Below are positions 1-12,013 of a stretch of 64,000 nucleotides of DNA, piece after piece. The stretch comes from Undaria pinnatifida (Eukaryota; Sar; Phaeophyceae; Laminariales; Alariaceae). Position numbers and translations under genes: made by a program. Within the stretch, counting starts at the first letter, position 1, and each line of letters begins with the position of its first letter. Location: NCBI GenBank assembly GCA_012845835.1, contig JABAKD010000020.1, positions 19,151,106-19,215,105 of the forward strand. The letters are read 5' to 3'. The notes under the pieces were generated by a model. It made no database searches. It was given only the letters and a program-made list of their open reading frames with translations, and was not told the DNA's origin.

Positions 1-64
1 GCTTTTGTTCTTGCCTGTTATGTTTTTGTACGCTTGTAACATTTTCGCATTTTTTTTCACACAG

Positions 65-362
65 TGTGGAGACGTCTTTTGAATGTACTGATGATGGTAA
101 TGGTTCTGAGGATGGTGGTGATGGTGATGATGATGATGATGATGATGGTGATGGTATTGATGGCGATGATGATGGCCAGGGAAGGGTTTTGGCGCGCAAG
201 GCGCTTGGTGGGGGTTTTGAGAAGGTGCATAGAGAGATGCACCGCTGGCGGGGGCTGTGTTGGCCACTACGTACCGGTATGCGTTTTTTGCAATTGTTTT
301 CGCGATCGGCCGTGGGCGGTGTGCGTGTCTGGTTGAAGAAAAATTCGCGCAGAAATACATAG
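65..362 (+). CDS. Probable terminal exon of a gene entering from the left, Asp/Gly-rich protein
   Basis: A long pyrimidine tract followed by CACAG ends at base 64 and looks like a strong splice acceptor. After it one frame stays open to a TAG at 360-362, giving about 98 residues (one base of a split codon, then GTG GAG). The peptide starts with an acidic Asp/Gly stretch encoded by a GAT/GGT repeat and then becomes basic (Lys, Arg, Trp). No domain is recognised. The upstream exons would lie outside the window. The main doubt is that an open frame through a trinucleotide repeat can arise by chance, but the non-repeat half also stays open and the acceptor is good. Confidence 0.45.
92..178 (+). 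repeat. GAT/GGT trinucleotide microsatellite
   Basis: Imperfect GAT and GGT triplets in a row, with seven or so perfect GAT units near 127-147. In the putative exon it encodes a poly-Asp/Gly tract, so length changes would keep the frame. Confidence 0.85.
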
Positions 363-2686
363 TTTATTCAAGGATGCGAAACACCGCGACGACGTCGTTT
401 GTTTTCGCAAAAACGCCTCACGGCCAGCCTTGTTTGCGTATTTAATCAAGTATCTGTTGGTACCGAGCGGTGAGGGAGAATTGGGGATCGAATACAGAGT
501 GCGGCAGTGTGCAACAAGCGGAGCTGGTGCTGTTGGTTGTACAGCACTTGCTACTCGCTGTATTTGCAACGTGTATCTCTGTCTCGTAGTTTGTGTCCAC
601 ATATGATAGCTCGTCTCTCTATTACTAGTCTATTAATAGGAGACATCGGCACGGACACTGGCTGTGCTGGCCGTGGTTGGGTGGATATATCAGTTTAACG
701 TGGAGAACACACACTGACAATGTGTTCGTTGGTAGCGTTATTATCGCTTGCCATGTGCTCGTGTTACTATTAATATGTATTGCACGTTTCTGTTTTTTAT
801 GCTTGATTTCTGTTCTTGGAACACTTTGTGGTCTATAATAATCGAGTGGAGATAGGAGCAGATATCTTGCGTTCGTCAATTTCTATACAATACGTAGGGT
901 GGTGTCTGCCAAAGGCTACACACAATCACACAGCAGTTGTTTAATGGTGGTTCCCCCTATATAGTGCCGGTATGCGGCAGCCAACAATACCGGCAGTATA
1001 CCGGACGCCGGCACTCTTGGATATGGTACTGACACTGGTACTACTGTAGTATAGAGCTGGTTCCAATCGTGCCAAGCAGTTTCCCCGGCACTATACCGGC
1101 GATAGGCACTATTCAACCGGCACTATGGAGGGATCCTCACTACATGATAATTATTCCTACGGGGCATTTTGTGAACGGCCCTCCATAAAATACGAGCATT
1201 ATTATTGCGAACATTTTTACCACACATGGCATGCCGCCAAAAGGGGCTCAGATAGACGTTGGATATCTCAAGCATGCATGGCATGTCACCGGCAGATTGT
1301 TTTAGTGCCACCTTCAATGTGCCACCGTCACACCGCAGTAATGCGGTAAAAAAATGTGGAAATGCAACGGCAACATGATAGCGTGGCAGCACAGGTTAGC
1401 AGCAGCTGCCGCTACAAGAAAAAAAGTTGTAAGGTTGGATGTGACGTTATATGTGCAGCCGAAATGACGCGCTAGGTCTTCTCCTTCCGGCTGCGCAGAT
1501 GATGAGCTCGGTGAAAAAGTGTTCTAGTTGATCATGTTCCCTCGCTCGACGCCCCACCGACCGTCGAGCTAATTTATATGCGGAAATTAAATGCCAACAT
1601 TACCTATTGAAAAGTTTCAGGGGCCCAGGTATACCATTCGATGCTTCTTCGGAAGTGTACAGGGGGGAGGACTAGGCCCTTGCGGCTGGAGGGGGCAGGG
1701 CCAGGAAAGTAGGGAGGTACATCTAGTATTCGTAGTTTATGGTTGTTGGAAACATCGTTTCACGCTTTCGTCTGGATGCTGTGTTCTTTCATCATGTTTC
1801 TGGCTTTTGGCACTCACGCTACATTGTCAGATGGCAAATGAAATACCTGGTAATAAGTAATAGTGACATTCGGAGTGTTGAGAATGATGAGGACTTTTGT
1901 CGGCAATGGTTTTCCTCTGGTACAATTGTCGGGTGCGAGGCGGGGTGTGTCTGCCGGGGCCTGGGGACATGCGAACGGACGAAAATCAAATCCAACACCA
2001 AGAAAAGTAACTGCCGGGTGCGTGCGGTAAAATATACCTGGTACGTAGGTTGTGCCCATAAACGTGGGTGAGAACTGCAACCTTTTGAGGGGACAAACTG
2101 CTTGGATTTTGAGCGGGAACATTCTTGTTCTGTGGTAGACGGGCTAATAATGCGGCCATGAGGATCTGTCCCGCTCCTCATCCCCGCCGTTTCTAGTAAG
2201 ACGACAATGAATGGTATTGACTATGTATTGAGACGCGATCTGCACTATGCGTAATACGAGTACCTGCACAGACATCCTGCCTGTGGTCGTGTTATTCCGG
2301 TATTCAAGGTATTCCATAGGGCTGTAAACGTTGTCCCTCTAAAGTGTTTGGGTTGGGGTTTTAGTGTCCTCCAGAGGTTTCGTGAAGCTGTAAAGCTGTA
2401 GTAGAGGATTTCAGACCGTTAGTACGCTGGGTGGCCGCTTGATATCTTCGAATCCTTTTGAGGATTGGCAAGAATATACTTCGTGACTAGCCTACTAGCC
2501 CTAAGCAAAAAAAACACCCCTCGAAGGGGGTTAGGGGGTATAATAACCGATTGACCATCCATCATGCGTATATCGTCCCCTTGCCCCGGCAGCACCAGGT
2601 TGTTACATGCGGCCGGTCTGTCATTTTCATGCTGGTGCTGCCTTTCGCTAGTCTGTTACCTATACTCAGTATTTTTTATTTATGAC
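363..2686. other. Intergenic region without a supported gene
   Basis: Apart from the repeat copy at 490-715, I see only degenerate CCGGCACTATA-like motifs at 955-1125 and short inverted repeats near 1128-1185. Open frames here are short and overlap on both strands, with no domain or coding signature. Confidence 0.6.
490..715 (+). repeat. Dispersed repeat family A, partial copy
   Basis: It carries the family hallmarks in order: a segment like CTGTATTTGCAACGTGTATC, a GTTTGTG(A)CCAC segment, the core GGCACGGACACTGG and the end TTTAACGTGGAGAACACACAC. The same series recurs at 2687-3240, 17865-18020, 21815-21955, 35195-35300, 38570-38660, 51740-51960 and 52607-53115, and inverted at 27905-28075. 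No protein is encoded. Confidence 0.6.
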
Positions 2687-3240
2687 TCGCCTGGGGTAGC
2701 CCCAGCCTCGATCTAAATCCCCACCCTGTTTTTCCCCACCTGGGAAGTGGTGGCTGGCACGAGCGCGTTGATATTGATCGAGACGCTTTGCTCTTTCCGT
2801 TCAGCGTGGTTTCAGAACGACGTGTGCCCCAATGGTGACAGGTGACAGCATAGAGGCCGACGCGCAATGGTATAAACTATTGACGCACATGAACAGTTTG
2901 TTGATTAAAGCAGCTTAGCAACAGGAGGGTGACCAATATTGATCGGACAACTGCGGATTAGTGCCGCTTTGTCTCCTTTCGTATTATTTATTTCTTCCTT
3001 GCAAGTATTCTGATGTGCCGGCTTGCATATATAGACTATGTCCAGCCCTCGTTTTCATTGCCGTTGGCATTGCATGCCATCATGGCCAAATCATCATGCT
3101 GTATTAGCAGCGTGTATTTTTGTCTTGTAGGTTGTGACCACAGAGCTCGTCTCTGTAAGAGGAGGCATCGACACGGACACTGGGTGTGATGGACGCAGAT
3201 GGGCAGGAATCTCAGTGTAATGTTGTGAACAACACTCACA
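2687..3240 (+). repeat. Dispersed repeat family A, long copy 1
   Basis: About 550 bases match 52607-53115 in the same orientation almost throughout. The match starts at GGGGTAGCCCCAGCCTCGAT, runs through CATAGAGGCCGACG and TTGGCATTGCATG, and ends with the GACACGGACACTGG core and an AACACTCACA-type end. Other copies in the window hold only the 3' half, so this looks like a fuller element. It has no open frame of note and no clear terminal inverted repeat. It is probably a non-autonomous transposon or retroposon of unknown class. Confidence 0.65.
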
Positions 3241-3324
3241 TTTCCTATATTTTCTCACTTTTTCAGGCGGACTTTTTTGTGAGTTTTTCTTGAAGCATGT
3301 GATGCCAATTTTTTGTGATATTTT

Positions 3325-3470
3325 CCCGAAGTGCTCGCCGAGCACAGCGAGCAGGACCGTGAAACTTCCCGGATGGCGGCGGGTGACACGTGCAGGGGCA
3401 CCGCCGCAAGCGCGCGGCCGTCGGGGCCCTGAGTCGGAAGTCATCAGCTGCGGTAAAAATACCGGTTTGC
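3325..3470. repeat. Dispersed GC-rich repeat, copy shared with 55360-55485
   Basis: Both places share GCTCGCCGAGC, GAGCAGGACCG, GATGGCG.TGGGTGA and a GGCACCGC run. On the minus strand both translate to a similar Arg/Pro-rich stretch around SGPRRPR. The two-copy match is clear, but the origin is unknown. Confidence 0.5.
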
Positions 3471-3611
3471 AGAAATTGTTTGCCAAAAACTGCCTTCAAA
3501 TAACTGCTTTAGAAAAAGATAGCCGAGGAACAGCCAAAACAAACACTAAACCCAAACGGGATTAAAAACTTGATTACAATCCCGGCATTGTAAACCCCAG
3601 TAAGCAACCGA

Positions 3612-3656
3612 TCACAGACAGACAGACAGACAGACGGACGGACGGACGGACGGACA
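3612..3656 (+). repeat. ACAG/ACGG tetranucleotide microsatellite
   Basis: A run of GACA units switches abruptly to a run of GACG units. Confidence 0.9.
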
Positions 3657-3659
3657 CAT

Positions 3660-4960
3660 TTTGCACTCGAAATGTTTTATTTGTCTTGCGCAGAGCACCT
3701 AACCCTTGACATTTAGCGAATTTTGTCGTCTCTTCCCTTTCGGTCTCCAAATGATTGCGTTACGATCTGTCGGTACACTATCTGCGCTCTTGCTGGTAAT
3801 TGTACAGACTGGGGTTTGAATATCGGCTAGCGTGCTCTTTTTGTAGGGATTACTGTAGTTTTTGTGTGTTCTGCCGTCGCCCGAAGTGCGAGAGCGCGGT
3901 GGGTCGGCAAATTCGATGACAATCGACAAGAGGTCGGGATTCCAAATGGACTGCGCAAAAAAGAGCGAGGGCATGTACCGGGGGAAAGTAGGGAGGCACC
4001 TCCTGTCCAGAAGGCCGGTGAGGGTACAACCTCCTACCGGTACGAGCTTACAGCTTTACTGCTTCAACTGCGGAGTAAGAATTATGATTTTAACGCGGCT
4101 TGGCTTGTCCAGAAGGCCAGACTGAGTGAGGATAATAAAAGTTCCTACAATACGAGCTACATTCAAGAGTAAAAGTGACGATTAAGTAAGTGCTACCAGA
4201 TGGTATAGTTAATATTTCATTAATACAAGGTTACAGTAAAAGGTGAGACGAGGAATGGGGGGCTTGCAGGAATTTCCCGGGAAGAGAACACAGGCTGCGT
4301 ACTCGAGCGCACAGCTTGAGCAAGAGCTTAAGACGGCACTGCTCAAGATGGCACTTGTGCTTTACATGATTGGGTCAACTCTCCGGGACAAAGTAATGGA
4401 ATTTATCGATTTTGTGAAACAACAAACCCATTACGACGCCAGAAGTACACCTCGAAACACGCGACCTTGGGGTCTGTTCATTTGAACAACAAACTGCGCA
4501 ATGATGAGTACACACCCCTAGTATAGAGCTCTAAGCCAACCCGTACGTGCGCCACACTCAGCATCGCCAATTTTTCAACAAACACGGGCATACAAACAGC
4601 GGGAAAAAAAAACGGCAAAAAAATAATGGAAACATACACTATCGATCGAACGAACCGAAAAACAACACGACGAGCAAAACAAAAGCGCGTGCGCCACTCT
4701 CTACAGGTACACCCCGAATGAAACCACCCTCAATCACAACAGCAATACGGGCCGTCCCCAGACCTTGCGCTTGACAGAGATAGCCGTACCTGACAAAGTG
4801 AGCAACAAAGAGCCTTACCGAACTCTGAAAACGATCACCCATCGACCCGCACAACAACCACGCTAAACTTGCGCACCAAAGCACCTTGAGAAAGCGTTAG
4901 CTACCCAGCGAACGAGGGATAGAAGACCAGATGCCCCCGTGTACCCAAGCCAGCGTGTAA
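3660..4960. other. No supported gene; one SINE-tail-like fragment
   Basis: Around 3885-4035 and 4100-4130 short pieces resemble the SINE body seen elsewhere (CGAGAGCG, GTACCGGGGG, TCCAGAAGGCC). The rest holds only short overlapping open frames without coding character. Confidence 0.45.
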
Positions 4961-5102
4961 GCTCAATAACCCCCCCCCCCTCCCCCCTCCGACCGTCGGC
5001 ACACCTCCTCACCCCCGGGAACGGCGGGACCTTTGGGATGAATCGGTCGGTCAGATCCGTCGGGAGGTTGGCAGTAAGTAATATCTCCACGACGACGGCA
5101 AC

Positions 5103-5276
5103 AAACGATATCGTTTCCCACCAAAAACACAAGCAATATCGTTTCTCGACGAAAGCACAAGCAACATCGTTTCCCAACAAAAGTGCAAGCAATATCATTT
5201 TCCAACAAAAGCGCAACCAGTATCGACTCCCAACAAAAAGTGCATGAACTACCGTTTCTCAACAAAAGTACAAGCA
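5103..5276 (+). repeat. 28-bp minisatellite, six copies
   Basis: Units of 28-30 bp follow the pattern CAATATCGTTTC, then CCAACAAAAG and a CACAAG end. Copies differ at several positions, so the array is old. It follows a poly-C stretch (4970-4990). Confidence 0.8.
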
Positions 5277-6848
5277 AGTCTCAAGGGCCAAGACAAGCAA
5301 GGTGCCCGCCCGCAACGCCGAAAAGTTAAGGTGTCAAGTCGGGTGCACCCTGCCCCCCCCCCCCGGATTCCAAAAAACGGAGTGCGCCCAAAACGTTGCA
5401 GACAGCTGTATGCACGACGGCGAAAACAAGTACAATCAGTAATACGGGGGAGGGGAGGGGGGTAATTGAGCATTATCAGCACCCGCCGCGGCAACTACCA
5501 AAGGGTTAAACCTCTTACGCGAATCGAGTATGCCCCCCCCCTCCTCCAAAAACACGAAAACACCCAAGCCGAATCCTGGGAGAGACTAGCGGTGCACTGC
5601 AATCCCCCCAAGACTGGCTTACCCGTGAGCAAACCGCCGGTAAAAAACTCAAAATCCGGCGAAGAGAGCGGACGGTGCGCGGCTCGTAACCTGATGCTGT
5701 CTGCAACAACAAAAAATAACAGAAAAAACGACGCACCCCCACTATGATACACAGATGATCATGACCAATATACAGATGATGAATCACCTCAATCACTTCA
5801 ATCACCTCAAGCACCACAATCACGCGAAACAACATCCCCTGCTCTTGCGGATTCAACGCCAGGGCGCCCAGATACCGCATAACGCGCACAGATTAACACA
5901 CTCCCTCGGGCGACTGTCGAAGCGGATTTTATTGACGACGGAGCGAGTGCCAAACGATGCGCCCATAGAAACGTACATCTTGACAACTTCGCAAAGCCAC
6001 CATTCTCGTTGTGTGTTCCTCTGGTTTTCGAAGAAATCGGCTGTGGCATTCGTCCCACGGGGGTAATGGGGTGTGTTATCTTGTGGGGAATGCGGTAGGT
6101 CACGGCAGGGAATAGCCCCCCACCCGCTCATTCATTCCTCCTGCTCCCGCCACTCAAAACGCACAACAACGGTGGACGAAGAAAACAAAAAAAAACACAC
6201 ACAACCAAGGCTTCCCCGCCTTTTTTTTTTCATGTTGCTTCAATGCGCCGCAATGCACATTGTCACTCAAAGTACACAACTGTAAATAAAGAAGACAAAA
6301 AAAAACAACCACGGCGGTCCCGCCTTGCTTTTTATCTCGCTTCACTGGGTCGCGGTGCGCACCACTGACTGACGCGGTGCCAACGGCGCACGAAGTAAAC
6401 GATTGGAAATGTTCCGCGACATATGTATTTAGTCTATGTGGACCACGGGAGATAAAACCATGGATACTTGTACAGCAATAGTATGTACTGCACTCATCCG
6501 CACGCTGGTATTTTATAGATATATCTATGATTTTTCGTTCCAGAATAGTCAGCAAACATGCCACACAAATCGCATAATCAGGCGCGAACCTAAGGGGAAC
6601 CAATCACGCCACAACAGCCCGCCGACCTTCGCCACCTACCCTCTAAAACCATACCAGGTATCTAACTGCTGTATAGTGATGCTGTATCACTATGTAGTAG
6701 AAGTAAGCAAAACCCAACGAAAATAAAGCAAAATCTAAAACCCGCCGAACCACCGCGACTATTCCGCCCCCCCCCCCCTCCAACAGAAACCCGAACGCAG
6801 GCCGCTCAAGCATATAACGAAACGACACGACTGATCCAGGTTTCTCCC
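5277..6848. other. No supported gene; homopolymer-rich DNA
   Basis: Contains C-runs at 5347-5361, 5527-5540 and 6765-6779 and a G-run near 5446-5461. Two stretches of A-rich sequence followed by similar GCCTT or CCGCC text (6180-6250 and 6290-6340) look like a degenerate local duplication. No gene signature was seen. Confidence 0.5.
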
Positions 6849-6945
6849 GGCATCTAGCTGGCGCATGGTCAACATCTATTGTAACTGGCGCATGGTCAAT
6901 ATCTACTGTAGCTGGCGCATGCTCAACATCTAGCAGGCGCATGAA
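6849..6945 (+). repeat. 28-bp minisatellite, about three copies
   Basis: The unit GCTGGCGCATGGTCAACATC plus a TATTGTA tail is repeated with single changes. Confidence 0.8.
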
Positions 6946-7049
6946 GTCAATAGTTCACACGTTGATATAACACGCATCATGACACCATGCACCAACGCCA
7001 ACCCAAAGTATTTTCTTCCAAATCCTTAACGCCACATCCTCCAACGCCG

Positions 7050-7165
7050 CTACGCCAGTTTTCCAGCCGGAAACCCTTCCTCCACCGCAAAAATTGTCCT
7101 CCGATATCCCAACGTCACTTTTCCAGTCGGAAACTCTTCCTTCAGCGCAAAAATTGTCCCACACT
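7050..7165 (+). repeat. Two-copy tandem repeat of about 61 bp
   Basis: The segment TTTTCCAGCCGGAAACCCTT, followed by CGCAAAAATTGTCC, is repeated once with a few changes. Confidence 0.7.
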
Positions 7166-9090
7166 ATTTTCAAGTAGTTTCTCAACAAAACGCAGGTACA
7201 GGTCTAGAAGGTTCTCATACCTTGATGCTGAAATCGGCAACCTCATGCTAATAATAATAGCAGTATCAGTACAAACGCCCAGCCCAAGAAAACTGGACTG
7301 CGCCGTGGGGGATATATTCAGGCACTGCTGCGTCATTTTTTTGTACGTGCCCACGACCTCAAAAATCAAGCAAATGACGAACGTCACTCGTACTGTATGT
7401 CGATGATTGATTCGTTGTGGAGTGTTCACCCACTGCCGCCTCAAAAAACGTCGCACGACGTTGGGGCAATCGACTTTCTAGTGTGACGGAGAAATGAGTG
7501 CGATGATCGAAGACAGTGGAGGCGTGTCTTCGTCCGTTTCGCCCTAAATTTACGAAACAAAACGGTTGCACGCACGAACGCGGGGATGGGGAAGGGGACG
7601 GGGGCGACGGGGGGGACGGGGGAGGAGGGGAGGGGAGGGATACCGAGAGATTGTGTCGTGAGAGACGCGAAAAAATGCAAAAATGCAATACAAGTCGCGC
7701 TGCCGACCTATCATGCGGCTTGCAAAACTAAATACCGACCCCTCATTCAATTTACATTCATTCAGTTGATTTCAAAGCTGGTGTATTGTCAAAAAACGAC
7801 AAAGACACTCTCAAGACACCTCCGCTGTGAGATATCCAAGTTTTAGTCCAAACTGATATTTGCAAGCTGCAGGTGTGACACTTCGATCGCGGGCGCGACG
7901 AATGGCGTGGACGTAGTGCGGGGTGTGTAAGTCGTCACGAAGAACAAGGATACAGATGTTATAAGTCGGCGCGTTTGTAAAAAAACAAATATGATACTGC
8001 TAAACAACCATAAAAACATGCGACGGATGGATAACGGTGGAAAAAAATGCCCATCCCCCATGGCCTTGAGAGACCGGAGATGCTCCATTTCATTTCGTGA
8101 TGAGCAATCTTATCTTCACGCAAAACAAACCACTAGCATGATCTTAACAATGGCGTCGTCAGCCGGACCTTTTTAGTCTATTTTTTGCTTGTATGGGCTC
8201 TGTATTTTGAGTGTGTGTGTAGAACATTTTGGGGCGGGTGTGGTACGAACAGTGCGGCGGTAAATTTACTATACCCGGATTTTTTTTTAATCGGACATGT
8301 AGATGTGTCGGTATACCGTCTCCCCGAAACGAATTCGTTAATTGAATATATTTAATATAATACTCGTACACCTCTATCAGTAGCCTATTAATTTAATATA
8401 ATACATCGTGTGCTTCGACCACGGCCAATAATTTATGAACTCTATTTGTAGTACAGAATTGTACGAAATTGTGTAATTCTTCAACTATTTTTTCAGATAC
8501 GTTTTCAGGGCCTTTATATGTTCTCGTTCGTGATATCGTGGCAAAACTCGGTTGTCTACATACAATATGTTTCCAACCATAGACATAACTCGGTTGGGCA
8601 TAGAACACGGTTGAAACATCAGTTAAACGTGAAGAACACACACTCTGGATTGCCGGGGCATCAGGACTACTAGCGACTACTAGCGACTACTATTGACGAC
8701 TTCGGCCCGCCCCGATTCACCCGCCTGGCCGTCAGGCGCGCCTAGAAAGCCACGCGGGGAAAATATCTCTCCGCGTATATAGTGCGGGAAATGCGCCATA
8801 TGATATGCGAATATTCTCCGTCCAAGACACGCAGCTTACAGCTTCAGCTTACTCGCCGGGCACGGTCCAGTTACACCCCCCCCTACTCGTGCGGGCGTCG
8901 GTCCTAGTTCCGAATAAACATACACATATTATACCTTGTACTCAATACCACTCTGGCCGGGAATGTAGTCAACATTTTGGTAAGATACTGTATGATAGCG
9001 CTTATCAATAGTAGCAACTTGCGCTGGCGGATTTTGAAACTGTCGCCAACTGCTGTGTGTGCGTGGTGTTGGTGGGAAGCAGGAAAGTCC
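7166..9090. other. No supported gene; one MITE relic and a G-rich stretch
   Basis: A degenerate minus-strand family B relic lies at about 7812-7935 (GCTGTGAGAT, then TTTGCAAGCTG and TGTGACACT). A G-rich run lies at 7580-7640. At 8625-8645 there is only the end piece of family A (GTTAAACGTGAAGAACACAC). A short GACTACTAGC repeat lies at 8668-8700. Confidence 0.45.
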
Positions 9091-9142
9091 AAACCCAACC
9101 TAACCCAACACAGCCCAACAACCCAGCCCAACCCAACATAAT
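9088..9142 (+). repeat. Degenerate CCCAA microsatellite
   Basis: CCCAAC, CCTAAC and CCCAGC units alternate over about 50 bases. They are too irregular and too internal to be telomeric repeats. Confidence 0.6.
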
Positions 9143-9149
9143 TGCCTCG

Positions 9150-10710
9150 CTGTTATTGAGCGTTGTGTTTGGGTGCATCCCAAACCGTTAAAAAGGGGTA
9201 TTGATCAGCTGCTATTTATGTCTTTATGGAAGATGAGATGAGATGAGTCTTTGATGAGATCGGGCCGTTTGGTGGGACACGGGGCATGAAAAATCTGGCA
9301 CGCGAGGCTGGAAGTGAGATCCTACTTTGTGCGCCGTCGGAAAAAAAGAGAGTCATAATATAGCTTCGCTCGTATACCTAATACGAACGCCAGACGGTCC
9401 TTACATTTTCGGTCCCACAGTAACGCCTCTTGGTATATTGGAAATCAAAGGTCTTGCTCAGAGAGAAGGCACGCAAAACACAAGAGAGAGGGGAGAGGGG
9501 GGGCGTACTCAGTTTGTTCATGGCCGTAGTCGTATGACCATAGACCCTCGCATCCCTACTATGCCGGGACGGAGCATGTCGGGTTTTCACCAACTAGGCA
9601 GACATTACTTGCACCAAGCGCGATGCGACGTGAGGTGTTCGGCGAGTCGCATGAAGGGCGAACTGCATCCTTCCAAGAACCGCGCGTAAAACGGACTTCG
9701 GCACCTTGTGCCTACGTTCTTGCTTATGAAAAACAGCGCCAATGAGTTACTTTGTAGGGGAGAGGGGGGGGGGGAGACCGGGAGCACGCTGGACGATGTC
9801 ACCTCAGTCACTGATGGCCTGTGAGCTCTGTGGATCCCTCCTTGTACCATCATACACTTGTCAACTTTTACGCAGTCGTTTTTTTCAATCAATGTATTAC
9901 CTAATTGACTCTGAAACATGCCCCGAAATTAACTTATCAGGTCTATTGAAGCCAAATAGTGGAACAAAAACGGGCCTCCAGCCGGGTGCCTCCAGCGGCA
10001 CCCTCCGGGGGCGCCTCCGTCGAGCCCCCCTCGACAGTAACGGAGGCGAGGGGGTTGTGGCTCCGCTGAATGTAAAGGTGTTTATGTAGCTATCAATACT
10101 GAGCTGCCGGGGTAAACTATCGATCGTACATAGCCCAGGGGGAGCCATGCAACGCTGTTCGCAATCAGTGTACTGGCTACTGACGCTGCCAGTGATGTGT
10201 AGATTGACACTAACAAGGTCCAGCCCCATAAAATACCATGGTACACCGTATACATAATACATACGATCACATGTGTGTAGACACCAAGCCACCATACCGG
10301 TAGCAATGCGAGCTATTAATAGAGGTATTAATGTAACTATTTTCCAGGGTTCGAGTATACGTACCACGTCCTACTCTGAGCTGCTGAAACACACGTGACG
10401 TCACAGCCGGACCCTAACCACGGCATTGTTAGCTTCCGGTTGCAGCTACTGGGGGTTGGTTGCAGTATTCATACCATAGCACTGACTGCACGTTACTTAT
10501 CGATGGGATAATACTTGTGAACCACGATTAATGTCGCCGTCGCTGGGTCTATTTTACTTGTACCATGTACTATACCAGGTATAGAACTCTAAGAATTATT
10601 CGAAATACTCCTTGAATATGCTCCAAAAGCAATATCGAAGCCAAACAACGGCAAACTACGCAAGAGCACTATCAGTAGCAGCAGTACAACATCGTGCCTA
10701 CTACCAGGTA
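9150..10710. other. No supported gene
   Basis: Only short open frames on both strands. A G-run lies at 9765-9776. Nothing else recognisable. Confidence 0.5.
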
Positions 10711-10713
10711 CTA

Positions 10714-10832
10714 CGTATTAGACTACACTACACTATTAAACTACACTATTAGACTACACTAGTAGACTAGACTACACTATCAGACTACGCTATTAGACTA
10801 CGCTATTAGACTACACTATTAGACTAGACTGT
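10714..10832 (+). repeat. Short tandem repeat of about 15 bp
   Basis: Units of the type CTACACTATTAGA, with variants CTACGCTATTAGA and CTAGTAGACTAG, are repeated about eight times. Confidence 0.75.
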
Positions 10833-10941
10833 ACCAGATACCCCGTACCGAACGCACAGAGGCACCAGGTGCTATTCAAGATAAATACTGTTGTACGTAG
10901 GCGCTCCTAAAGCATCTAAATACTGTACCAGGCGCCAGATA

Positions 10942-11027
10942 GTGCCGATAAACCGCCCATAATTCAGAGAAGAGTGCCGATAAACCGCCCACAATTCAGA
11001 GAAGAGTGCCGATAAACCGCCCGTGGT
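10942..11027 (+). repeat. 32-bp tandem repeat, 2.7 copies
   Basis: GTGCCGATAAACCGCCC plus an AATTCAGAGAAGA tail begins at 10942, 10974 and 11006, exactly 32 bases apart. Copies are nearly identical, so the duplication is recent. Confidence 0.9.
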
Positions 11028-11480
11028 TTACTCCGCACCCCAGAGCCTAGCCATAAACTAAAGCCATATCACACGGTAATGCGATGGAGCTACCGCTGTG
11101 CACGTCGTACCTGGTGGCATGATATGAGTTCTGGTATATTTATTCTTTCTCTGTCTGCTCTTGGAGCAATCAGCGACGAAAAGAAGTCTACGAGTACACG
11201 CCCATGCCCAACAGGCAAACCAGCCAAAGAAGGAGACCATGGTCGGTTCGAAAGTGCTCGTCTTCATACAAATCATATGAATCATACATCCTACCAGTTA
11301 CCAGGTATGATATATGATAAACATATTTGACCTACGTATGAAGAAGATATTTATGAAAGCAAGATAAAGTTAGAGATTCGTAGATAAGATAAGTCTGACT
11401 AGCAAAAAGTGCGGCACAGGTCGAAAGAGGACATGGCGGACCGCTTGCTGTGGATACATCATAGGCATGTAGGATACGCA

Positions 11481-11790
11481 CATTTTTTCTTGTTTTTTTC
11501 AACACACATTTACTTTTTAGCTTCTGGACAAGCCGTGGTCACAGGTGTTGTCCCTTCTTCCCCCGGTTCTTGCCTTCAATTTTTATCGCGCACAGGGTTC
11601 AGCAATCCCACTGCTCGTCGATTATTTATCGAGTGTTGCTAACTGACGCTCTCGCGCTTTCCGCAAGTCCATTTGTGCACAAGAAAAAGTCCCCACGAAT
11701 TTATACGAGTATGCACTCGGGGGGATTCGAACTCACGAAACTGACCTATACCAGGCTCGAGGATAACCTGATACGCCACCTGGGCGACTG
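11481..11790 (-). mobile_element. tRNA-derived SINE, copy 1 (minus strand)
   Basis: Read on the minus strand it starts with a tRNA-like head of about 75 bases. The head carries an A-box-like TGGCGTATCAGG and a B-box-like AGTTCGAATCC followed by a C run. A body of about 200 bases follows (GCGGAAAGCGCGAGAGCGT, AGTTAGCAACACTCGAT, TCCAGAAGCT), ending in an A-rich tail seen here as T-rich DNA at 11485-11500. Copies with the same head, body and tail lie at 14470, 15216, 29298 and 33520. The head does not fold as a functional tRNA because the acceptor and T stems are imperfect. Confidence 0.75.
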
Positions 11791-12013
11791 GCCGATACGC
11801 ACATACAGAGTATCCAGTATCCTGTATTTACTTCTGCACTACCTGTCTGGAATCCGGGAGCAAGAAAACTGATCGATATTTCCGTGTGAGTGCCATCCCG
11901 TTGTTGTTGCACATTGGTCTATGGGCTACGATTAGGCACGAGCATATCATATATGATATAACGGAAATAATACGGTCCATTTTCTCTGCTCCAATAGCGT
12001 CAGATCATAGCCC

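Noticed and set aside
4863-5277. Leu/Phe/Cys-rich minus-strand frames that look like membrane proteins
   Set aside because: They are translations of the 28-bp minisatellite, which gives the same hydrophobic words in more than one frame.
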